From assembly GCF_900099555.1 (NCBI RefSeq), contig NZ_FMWM01000002.1, forward strand, positions 754,018 to 818,017: a stretch of 64,000 bases of DNA. Direction: 5' to 3'. Below the pieces are notes generated by a model. That model had not been told where the DNA came from and did not search any database. It was given only the letters and a program-made list of their open reading frames with translations. This document shows, one piece after another, positions 43,246-53,800 of the stretch (the first letter of the stretch is position 1; the number at the start of each line of letters is the position of its first letter). The position numbers and the translations under genes are program-made. The DNA comes from Peptoniphilus raoultii. GTDB taxonomy: Bacteria > Bacillota > Clostridia > Tissierellales > Peptoniphilaceae.

Positions 43246-43728
43246 CTAACCGAAAATAGCCTCATCAACCATTGAAACAACTTCCTCTACTTCCTTGTCA
43301 AAGACAAGGGCCATTTCAGAAATAATAATGGATCTGGCTTCAGTTAAAATTTTTCTCTCGCCAGTAGATAAAGATTTTTTTGTATCTAGCTTTTCAAGAG
43401 ATTTTATAACATCTGCAATTTCCATTAAATCGCCTGATTTAATTCTTTCTAAATTAAATTTGTAGCGTCTGTTCCAATTTTTGGGCATCTTCATTATGAC
43501 ATCAGAAGAAAGTGCAGTTAAAACTTTCTCCATATCTTCTACTTCCAATATATTTCTAAGTCCAGCAGCATCAGCATTTTTAACGGGCACCATCACCTTT
43601 AAACGATTGATTGGTAATAATATAATATAATACTTATGCTTTTTTCCCAGAATTTCTCGTTCTTCGATAGCTACTATGGTGCCTGCCCCATGCATAGGAT
43701 AAACTACCTTATCACCAATATTAAACAT
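43246..43728 (-). CDS. carD: CarD-family transcription factor
   Basis: 160 aa. The N-terminal RNA-polymerase-interaction domain (FNIGDKVVYPMHGAGTIVAIEEREILGKKHKYYIILLP) is followed by the helical DNA-binding domain (NWNRRYKFNLERIKSGDLMEIADVIKSL and GERKILTEARSIIISEMALV). CarD binds RNA polymerase at promoters and stabilises the open complex, notably at rRNA promoters. AGGAGG precedes the ATG. It is the first gene of an operon with yacL. Confidence 0.93.
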   Translation of the reverse strand: MFNIGDKVVYPMHGAGTIVAIEEREILGKKHKYYIILLPINRLKVMVPVKNADAAGLRNILEVEDMEKVLTALSSDVIMKMPKNWNRRYKFNLERIKSGDLMEIADVIKSLEKLDTKKSLSTGERKILTEARSIIISEMALVFDKEVEEVVSMVDEAIFG

Positions 43729-43740
43729 TTTTACCTCCTA

Positions 43741-44043
43741 TACCATATTAAAGTATATCAGAAAAATCAAAAAAAGTAAAATTTTATAGTATATCATAGA
43801 TAAAATAATTATGCAAAAAAATAATTTAATTTTATGTAAAATATTTGTAGTGTTACAATTGATGTGATACAAAATAAAAGAAAAAGAGAGATATCCTATA
43901 TAATTAAATTAACCAAAATTTTAAAAAAGGACTGATTCTCTCTATGAATACAATTATATCAAAAAAACCAAAGATATTTGTCATTGAAAAATAATTGAAA
44001 TTTGTAAAAGATTGGTATATACTAAATTAGTATTAAAAAATAC
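43741..44043 (+). other. Spacer with possible insertion-sequence debris
   Basis: AT-rich. Around 43915-43992 a ribosome-site-like GGACTGATTCTCTCT is followed by ATG and 16 codons ending in TAA, resembling the start region of the transposase remnant at 44271 (GGAGACCTCTCT-ATG). It may be the relic of a related element, but the match is short. Nothing else was recognised. Confidence 0.25.
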
Positions 44044-44120
44044 GCACCATTAGCTCAGCTGGATAGAGCGTTTGGCTACGGACCAAAAGGCCAGGGGTTC
44101 GAATCCTCTATGGTGCGCCA
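44044..44120 (+). tRNA. tRNA-Arg (anticodon ACG)
   Basis: Acceptor stem GCACCAT (44044-44050) pairs with ATGGTGC (44110-44116), discriminator G, and the CCA is encoded (44118-44120). D arm GCTC..GAGC, anticodon arm TTTGG/CCAAA with loop CTACGGA, T arm AGGGG/CCTCT with loop TTCGAAT. Anticodon ACG reads CGN arginine codons after deamination of the first base. Confidence 0.95.
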
Positions 44121-44127
44121 TTTAAAT

Positions 44128-44160
44128 CCCGGTAATGTAAAAATTATCGGGTATTTTTTA
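44128..44160 (+). terminator. Terminator of tRNA-Arg
   Basis: CCCGGTAAT (44128-44136) pairs with ATTATCGGG (44143-44151) including one G-T pair, followed by TATTTTTT. Confidence 0.85.
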
Positions 44161-44177
44161 TTTTAATTTTTGTTATG

Positions 44178-44733
44178 TGTTAAGACATATGTTACAGATT
44201 AAATAGAAAAAAGAAAGGTACTTTTGATACAATAAGATAAACGAAAAAAGTATTAAAAGGAGACCTCTCTATGAATATAATGACAGAAGAAATGATATTC
44301 CGTCAAAAATTATGTGAATACGCATTAAAAAATGGAGTTACAAAAGCTGCAAGAAGATATCACACTAACCGACAATTTGTGTATAGGCAGTTAAAAAAAT
44401 ATAGCGGAAATGTAAGAAGTCTTACATTAAAATCAAGAGCCACAAAAACAAGCCCAAATGCTCATACAAGAAAAGAATTAGAAACAAAAATAAAATAGTA
44501 TGAAGAAATATACAATAATACAGCAAAATATGTATTGAATTTCAAAATTCCAAATGAAAAAATAGAAGAATACTATCTTCAAAAGCTTTAAAAATTATAA
44601 AAAGGAAACTCATTAATGTTAAGGTACGCTTCGCTCTAAAGCCCTTGACAATCATTCGTTTCCTTTTTAATAAACAATTAAGCTTTTGAAAGAATTGTAT
44701 AAAAGTACTATAAGTGTAACATATGTCTTGACA
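44178..44733 (+). mobile_element. Mini IS481-like element with 19-bp inverted repeats
   Basis: TGTTAAGACATATGTTACA (44178-44196) and, inverted, TGTCAAGACATATGTTACA (44733-44715) differ by one base. The terminal TGT fits the IS481 group. The 556-bp interior holds a transposase start and end joined by a deletion. A hairpin (AAAAGGAAAC / GTTTCCTTTT, about 44600-44668) lies near the right end. No clear target duplication. Confidence 0.65.
44271..44583 (+). pseudogene. IS481/IS3-like transposase remnant, internally deleted
   Basis: A 75-aa frame (44271-44498) has the N-terminal helix-turn-helix: EYALKNGVTKAARRYHTNRQFVYRQLKKY, with AAGGAGACCTCTCT before the ATG. After the stop codon the same region continues with residues matching the far C-terminus of integrase-type transposases (YVLNFKIPNEKIEEYYLQ, to 44583). 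The DDE catalytic core is missing. The element can move only with help from a full copy elsewhere. Confidence 0.7.
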
Positions 44734-44769
44734 GTTGAGAATGAATTAAATTTTATAACATATAAAATT

Positions 44770-44798
44770 TTGAAAAGAAAAGCATATTATGCTATACT
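44770..44798 (+). promoter_or_regulatory. Promoter of the giant SLH protein gene
   Basis: TTGAAA (44770-44775), 17-bp spacer, TATACT (44793-44798). The leader is about 83 nt. It lies just outside the mini insertion element. Confidence 0.7.
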
Positions 44799-44887
44799 CA
44801 TCTAATGAGAAAGAATTAATCTATACTAAAATTTTAGAAATTATTACTATAATAACATAAATAGAAAGATGAATATGGAGGAAAAAA

Positions 44888-47800
44888 ATGAGAAATGTTT
44901 TTGAGAGTAATTCAAAAGGTTTTTTAAAACGAGTGACGGCAACTTTGTTGGCAGCAATTTTATTGCTGACAGCGATGCCTTTGCAAGCTTTCGCAGAACC
45001 TGTGAACTATAACGATTTAGTCAACGAAACAGCTCGTTATATCAATGATATGACGGTTGATCCGTGGGTTTTGGCTGAAGGTGAAAATGCGGAGGAAAAA
45101 TTACGAGATCCGGAGCAGCCTGCCATCTATACTTTGCAGACAGATTATAAGGTTGAAAAAGACGGTGAAACGAAAATCAACTTTCAGCCTTACGTAGCTA
45201 GTGTCGGAGAGAAAGCTACAAATGAAGAAAAAGCAAAGGTAGACAAGACAATTCAACTTCCTGAATTTAAAGGCTATGGAACACCAAAACCGCCGTCTTA
45301 TAAGCTGACTTACGATATTATCAAAGGAAAAGCACTTAATGGAATGCAAGATGGTTTTAATTACTATGCAAAGCAGGAATTTGTGTATCATCCAACGAAA
45401 AATAACGTTAAAATTAAGCACGTTTTTCAAGATCTAAGAGATTTTAATAAATACGGCAAACGACCAGAGGACCTAGAGGTTGTTCATACAACTCAACTCG
45501 GTGATACTGGATCAACACTGAATATCACACCTTTATTAGAGCAAGATATTCCAGGTTTTAAACCTGAAGCGCCATATTTAACGATTTTGGTGCCGGAAGA
45601 TGTAAATAATTTTGAAGTAGAATATCGCTACAATCGTCAATCTTATCAAATGAAGTTCAATACCGAAGGTGGAACGTCGGTAGCAAGTAAAGTATTGTAT
45701 TATGGTCAAATAATGCCTAAAGTGGAAGAACCTACTAAAAATGGAGCTATATTTTTGGGCTGGAAACCGTCTGTCGAACTAGAGGGGGAAGTCGGCGGAG
45801 TAGCGAAAACTTTTAATAAAGATGAATTAATTACGGATGCTAACGGCAATGCCATTAAAGATTTGGCTGCTGATTTGATTATGCCGGCGAGAAGCGTTAC
45901 ATTTACTGCAGTTTGGAAGGAAAAACAAAAAGCTGATTATACAATACTATTTTGGTCTGAAAAGTCGGATTATGACGACAAGAACACAAATCTTCCTTTG
46001 CGTGACCGCTATGACTTTATCGGATCAAAAGTTGTAAAAGACGTTGATACGGGTCTTAGACCTAACTTGACTCAAGTATCAATAAATGGCATCAGATTTC
46101 CGAATTTAGAAAATGGAAGAATGGAAAAAGCATGGGCAGATCCAGAAGTATTTGCCAAATATTATTTCTTGAATGAAGAATTGACTAGAATCGAGAATGT
46201 ATCCGAAAGCAATCCTAACGTTCAAGAGGCGGTATCATCCACCGGTGAAACGGTCTACAATGTCTACTACGACCGCAGAGTCTATACCCTTTACTTTACA
46301 GGCGCTAATGAAGAGGGATGGGATCCCTCATCTAGCTATTGGCCTACTATAACAAGAAATGGACAAGTCATAGGAAAAAAAGGATCTCCTTATAAAGTAG
46401 AGGCACGCTTCAACCAAAGCTTAGATAAGATATGGCCAAAGGATGAGGAGATTTCAGGACTTCCGCCTGCCAGTAGCGCCCCGGGTGTAGACATGGGTCC
46501 AATAGGATGGACAATTAATGTTAATGAACCAGGAGAACTAATTTTTCGTGACACGCCACCTTATCGCTTAAGTGTAGAAGATTTTATAGACAGTCAAGAT
46601 GTAGTCGGTACAGGAGATTATGAGGGACATGGTCACAGTGATAAAATACCCCTAGGAGAAAATGAAACCAAAGATAGGGAAAAATATGAGATTTCCCTTG
46701 GATCAACATCCTGGGATGAATCCGTTGTCCACCACATTGATATTATAAAAGACGATTTCGATGGCAATGAGCAAATAGATTATGACCTTTCCTATTGGAA
46801 GAGTGACACGAATGCATCCTATCCCTTCATTTTGCCTAATCTTCAAGGCTTTACCCTTAAACAAGATACAAGGGACGCAGAGTGGGTATTGGCTGAACCA
46901 ACAACTAGTAATTACAGAACGATTAACGATGTAAATAATGCGAGAAATAAGAAAACGCCTTTTAGAAGCGATGCTGACAAGATAGAATACATCGCTAAAT
47001 TTCCTTGGGGCACAAAATCCTTTGATGGAAAAAATCGCTACAACTTTGCAAACTACACTCGTAACAAGTACAAGTTAAAACTAAACAACGATCCCAAAAG
47101 AGAGAAAAACGACTCAGAATACACGGATGGAGTGGACAGGTTCGACGAGTTCTACGAAAGACCTTTGAAGGACTTGAACTTGGATCAAAAATACAAGCCG
47201 GTAAAACCTGCTTGGGTACCTGCTACCTGGGAATTTAAAGGATATTGTTTGGACTCTGCGGGAAAAAATTTGGTGAAAGACGGAAACGAAACGATGCCGA
47301 ATTACGATTTGATTCTCTACGCTAAATGGGACGAACCTGATGTGCAATGGAAAGTTACCGTAGATCCTGCCGGCGGTGAGGTGCCTGATTTAGATGTAAG
47401 CGATTTGGTAAATCCAAATGCTCAGGGAGAATATTTGGCAAGTAAGAAACCGAATGAAGGCAACAATCAAGTTTTCAAAGTTCAACATAGACAAAATTTA
47501 AAGAATATTCCTACGCCTACACGAAAAGGATATGACTTTTTGGGCTGGGAATGGGTACGACATTTGAAAGATGATGAAGGAAATATAACCGGAGTTGATA
47601 CAAGCTATCGTAAAACTTATGGAGTTCCAGAACTTTACCCGTTCGGAAACAATTTAGTTAGTGATGTTTATTTGAAAGCTATTTGGATCGAAAACAATAA
47701 GATGCAAGTTGTCGCATATCATCACTTTATAGATGAAGAAGGATTTGAAATAAAAGATGCACTAAAGAAAATTACAATCCCGGAAGCGAGAGCGCATTTT

Positions 47801-50800
47801 TATGTTTCTGCCAGTGCAAAATATCAAAATGAAGAATGGATTTTGGTTCCTAATGCTGAATTAGTAAACTCACCTGACCCAAAAGTAAAAGGGGTTTATA
47901 CTGAGTATAATGACAGATTAGGCTTTAACAATACAGGTTTTCATTCCATAAAAGTTGAACCTAAAAAAATAATGAACGCTGAAGGAGATATGGTTGATAA
48001 TCCTGATGTAAAGAACAATGTCTTCCACTTCTATTATCGTCATTTTAAAACTCGTAATTACAAAGTAAATTATTTGGACATTAGAGTTAAAGATAAAATT
48101 TCAGAAATCAATGCAAGTGGATTATCTGAAGACGAAAAGAAAGAAGCAATAGAACAAGCTGTTAATGAATACAGTATCATCGGCCAAGAGCCGGTTGTAA
48201 GTAAAAATCGTCATTATGATGTCAGAAATTATAGATCGATTCCGGGCTGGACTTTGGTTAGCGAACCACAACAACAACTTTTCTATGATATAGATGAAAA
48301 TACTGGAGAATTTAAAGGTATAAACGGAACAAACTCTGACGAAATTACATTCTATTACAGAGATTCTCGTGTAGTTGAAAGAAAAAATAAGGACGATCCT
48401 ATACCTCAAGGCTACATTAGAGTAACATTTAAATCTGGAGACGGTGGTAGCTTTACGGACAAAGACGGAAATTCAGTAAAAGAAGTTTACTATGACGTAC
48501 TAAAAGGACTTAAATCGGATAATCTTTTCGTTCCTCAAGAATTTAACGAAGGCGACGTGAAGGAAGCAAAGAAATATTATATAACTCCAGATGCTGGAAA
48601 GAACTTTGCCAAATGGGATAAAAAACCGCTTTTAAACCCAAGTACAATTATAGAAAATGAAACTCCGGGTTATTACACTTTTACAGCACTGTACGATTGG
48701 CAAGGTGTAATTGCAAAAGAGTTGGTTGTAACGGAATCTCTAACCGGTGTCAACGATTTTGTGCCGACTGAAGAAGAATTGAAGGCACAAATCAGATGGA
48801 TAAATGCTGCCGGTAAAGAAGCTGATTTGCCTGCAGATGCAACCGTAAAAATTGAAAACTACGACGGAATTTATGATGAATTAAAGGAATTAAATAAACT
48901 TGACAGCGAAGAACTGGTTAGAACGGTTTTGGTTAAGGCGAAAGTTACATTTAACGGTAACACCGAAGAAAAAGAAGTTGAAATTCCTATTAAAGTTTAC
49001 AAAAACCGTTACGAAGCCTTGACATCTGGAGATATGCCAAAAGTCTTAAAAGATGCAACAACGGAACCTGACGGAGATTTGGTAGGCGTAACAGGAAAAT
49101 ATGTAAAAGTTATGGTAAATCCTACAGGCAAACCGGACGAAAAAGATTCCAAGATTTACTATGTAAATCCGAAAGCTCTCGTTGAGATTCCTGAAATAAA
49201 ACTTACAGAAGCTGAAAAGAAAGACTTGGGCTTTAATTACTGGACATCTGACAATACTGATGTAAATACAGATGGAAAATATATCTTTGAAGATCAAGGT
49301 ATTAAGAAGAGGTATAAGTTTGAAAAAATTACAGAAATTCGTCCTGATTTTGCATCTGATGTTGTAGAACAAAAAGATCCAAACAAAAAACCAAATGTGC
49401 CTGATACTTTTGTAAAAGTTATTGTTGATACAACTGACAATGCAACAACAGCAACTAAATTCACAAAGACATTCTGGGTTAATCCTACAAAAGAGATTAC
49501 AATTCCGGTATATAATCCTATAGGAAAAGTAATTCCAAAAACAGGAACAGAGCCTGAAAAAGCTTGGACATTTAACGAGTGGAAATCTGATGAAACCACA
49601 ACGAGAACTTGGACAAGTGAAATAAAAGGGCAATTTACTCAAGAAACAAAAATAACTGCAATATACAAGGATGTAACAAATATCATCCCTTACAACCCGG
49701 ACGAACCAATCGCAAGACCGGATGGCTATGTAAGAGTTAAATTTGAAGCAGGCGAAGGACTTACGCTATCAAATGTAAAATATTACTATGTAAAGGCAAA
49801 TGCAGGCATAACATTGGCAAGTTTAGCTAAGCCAACTGTAACTGCAAATACAGGTTATAAATTTGATAATTGGGATAAGGAAGACACACTTGAAATTCAA
49901 GCTGCTGATATAGTAGTAACAGCAAAAGCAACAAAGCTGGATACAGTTATTCCTGAAAAGGATAATAATGGAAAACTAAACACTAAACCTGACGGCTACA
50001 AAGAAGTAATGTTTGTAATTAAGCCTGAAGATGCAACTAAAGGCTCAATTGAAGGCGTAACAAAATTCTACGTAAACCCTTCAGAATACGTAACAATCAA
50101 CCCGCCAACAACAAAAGCAAGCACAGGATTCGAGTTCGGTTTATGGGATAAAGACACCACAATACCGACAGTATACGCTAACGACACGACAATCATAGGA
50201 AGCTTTAATGATTTGAATGATGTTATTCCAAAGACAAAAGATGACGGAACAGAAAACATAAAACCAAACGGTTATTGGACAGTTACTTTTGTTATTGAAG
50301 GTCAAGGTGGAAATATAGCTAATGGCGAAAAATCGGCTTATTATGTAAAACCGAATACAGGAGTAACCATTAATCCACCAAAAACAGATGCGGAAATTGG
50401 ATATAAGTTTGATAATTGGAATCCGGATACCACAGTAGAAACTATCTACACTCAAGATACAACGGTAGAAGGAAAATTCAAAAAACTTGAAGATATAATC
50501 CCGTCAACTGATCCGATAGGCGGAACACCGAACGAAAAACCTGTCGGCTATGTAACGGTAACCTTTGTAAAGGGCGACCACGGAACAGATATAACAGGAC
50601 AAACAGTTTACTATGTAAATCCTAAAGCAAGTAAAAAACTTGGCGATGCTGAAATAGTTAAACCGACAGTAACAGCAGAAATCGGATATAAGTTTGACAA
50701 ATGGGATAAAGATGATAGTTTTACTATAACCAAAGAGGAAACAGTTACTGCACAATACAATACTATTGACGATGTAATACCTGAAAAGGATAATAATGGA

Positions 50801-53800
50801 AAGCCTAACACAAAACCAGAAGGCTATATAACGGTTAGATTTGATAAAGGAGAACATGGAAATCTGACAGGAAATACTGTTTTCTATATCAATCCTAACA
50901 AAGCGGTTGTACTTGAAGCTAAAGCTCCTACTATAAATCCTGATACAGGATATACTTCAGCGGGTTGGGACACAAGTATAAACAAAGCTATTCAATATCA
51001 AGATAATGATGTAATAAAAGCACTTTACAACGAACCTGGAAATATTTCAGAAACGGAAGTAGCAGGCTATGTAAAAGTTGAATTTAAACAAGGCGACCAT
51101 GGAACTTTGTCAGGAACAACAACTTACTGGATAAAACCGGGAGTAGAAGTAAACATACCGGAACCTACAGTTAATCCGACTGTAGGATATAAATTCAATA
51201 AGTGGGATAAAGGAACAACAGTTACACTTCAAGCTAATACTGGAACCTATGAAATAACTGCTTTATATGAAGGTTTAGCTGACATAATTCCAGGAGATAA
51301 ATCACAACCTAAGGGTTATGTAAAAGTTACATTTGTATCTGACGACAACGGTAGCTTGTCAGGAACAACTGTTTATTATGTAAATCCTTTAAAAGGAATT
51401 GACTTGACAGCTCAAGCTGATGGAATTTCTAAGACAGCAAATACAGGTTATACAGCTGATGGTGGAATATGGCAAGATGCAATCACTACTAAGAAATATA
51501 CAAGTGATACAGCTTATAAATTTATTTTCAAAGCACTTCCTGATGTGGATACAATTGCACATCCTGGTTATGTCAAAGTTGAATTTATAGCAGATGCTAA
51601 TGGAGGACTTGAAGGTGGAAATAAAATTTACTATGTAAATCCATTAAAGAATGTTAAAGTAGGTTCAAATGGGCTTATAGTTCCTACGCCAGTACCAGAT
51701 GCTAACTATGTATTTGACAAGTGGTATGAAACTATAGACACTAGTGAAGAAATCACATCTTCCAAAAAATATGTAGCAAGATTTAAGCTTGATAAAGTTA
51801 AAATGACATATAAAGCTGATGACGCAACTACTGGAACAGTACCTGCAGAGTTATCGTATGATGTAGGAACGGAAATTACTTTAGCCGGTGGAAATGACTT
51901 AAATAAAGACAATTATGTATTGACAGGCTGGAAGATAGAAGGAACAATTTATGCTCCGGGTGCAAAATTTAAGATAGAAAAAGATACGATTGCTGAAGCG
52001 GTATGGGAAGAAGGATTGCATAATGTTGAATTTAATACTAATGGTGGAGGATATATTCCAATACAAAAAGTAAAACATAATGCAAAAATCACACCTGTAA
52101 CAAACCCTACAAAAGAAAACTATACTTTTATAGGCTGGAAAGTTGATGGAAATGATTTTGATCCTGCGACTGATAATGTTATGAAGGATATAACCCTTGT
52201 AGCTCAATATGTACCAAATGTGATTGAACAAACAGACACAGAAAAACCACAAGACACACCAAATGACTTTGTTAAGGTTATTGTTAAAACTACTGAAGAC
52301 GGTGTTGAAAAGGCAACTGATGCTACTAAGTTTGAAAAGATATTCTGGGTAAAACCAAATATTAATGTTACTATAAATGTTCCAACACCTATAGGAGATA
52401 CTGCAAGGGACGCTAATGGAAATGTCGTTACAGATGTTTCAGGAAAAGAAATTAAGTGGGTATTTAAAGAATGGTCAAGTCCATTGACAGCTATATTTAC
52501 TGAGCCTGAAACTATAATTACAGCAAAATATGAAAGTAAAGTTCCTGAACCAACAATTGATGCAACAACCGTTGAAACTTATGTAGGAAAAGAGCCTGAA
52601 CTTTCAGATTATGAAAATGCTGTAAAAATGAAACTCGGCGAAGACGGAATAACATTCGATGACAATGTTTCAAGTTTTGAAATTACAAAGGATCCTGATG
52701 TAAGTAAACCTGGAATGAGTGAAGCTGAAGTTAAAATAGAATTTAACAATGGCACGATAAAAACTATAAAAGTTCCCGTAAAAGTTTATGATAATATTTA
52801 TCCTGGAGATACTAACGGAAATAAAACATCGGACACTCCTACAAATTATGTAAAAGTTACGGTTGTGCCGACAGTTTTGAATGACGATTCGCAAAATAAA
52901 ACATACTATGTAAATCCTGAATTGGAAGTTGTGATTCCTTTGCCGGAAATTAATGCGCAAGATGGTGCAAGATTTATCAGATGGTATATTGAAGGGGGTA
53001 CAAATCCAGAATACAGAGGAGAAGCTCGTAGATTTATTCAAGCTGAAACTAGAATTATAGCCAAGTATGACAGAGCGCCTGAATCGGGAGACGTTATTAC
53101 CGAAGAAGGAATATATCCTAAGGAACAGGATTATAAAGACAAGATTAATCCGCCTGCAGGAAAAACAATTGTAGACTTAATAGTTATAAATCCTCCGGAT
53201 GTAAGCAAACCAGGAATAACAACGGCAACGGTTGAAATAACTTACAATGACGGAACTAAGGATATTGTAACTATAAAAGTTTTCGTTCAACGAAAACTAA
53301 GACCGATCAATCCGAACCAACCGAATCCGGACTATCCGGGCCAACCGAATCCACCGTACAGACCTGGATATCCTGAACGCATGGGAACCGTAGTGGAAAC
53401 AATAGTTGAAATGAAGGTTGTAAAAGTTCCTATTAAGGATAATTCTTATCGCAAAGAAGTAAGATATATGCAAGGTTTTGAAGGCGAATTCAGACCATAT
53501 GACGGACTGACAAGAGCGGAAGCTGCTCAAATTTTGGCGAATGCTCTTAAAGAAGACGGCTACAATTATAACCTGTCTTACGAATTGAACTACAAAGATG
53601 TTGGAGATGCGTGGTACACTGAAGCGGTTAAAATTACGACTCAAGCCAATGTATTCAAGGGCTATGATGACGGATATTTCAGACCACAACAAAAAATCAC
53701 GAGAGCTGAGTGGATTTCAACTTTAAGAAGATTCCAAGAAATTCCTAACGGAAATGGAAATCATCTGAATTTGCGAGACGGACACTGGGCTATGAATGAA

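Noticed and set aside
48122-53692. Several 60-200-aa minus-strand frames inside the giant gene
   Set aside because: Low-complexity Phe/Ile/Cys-rich shadows of the repeat units, without ribosome sites.
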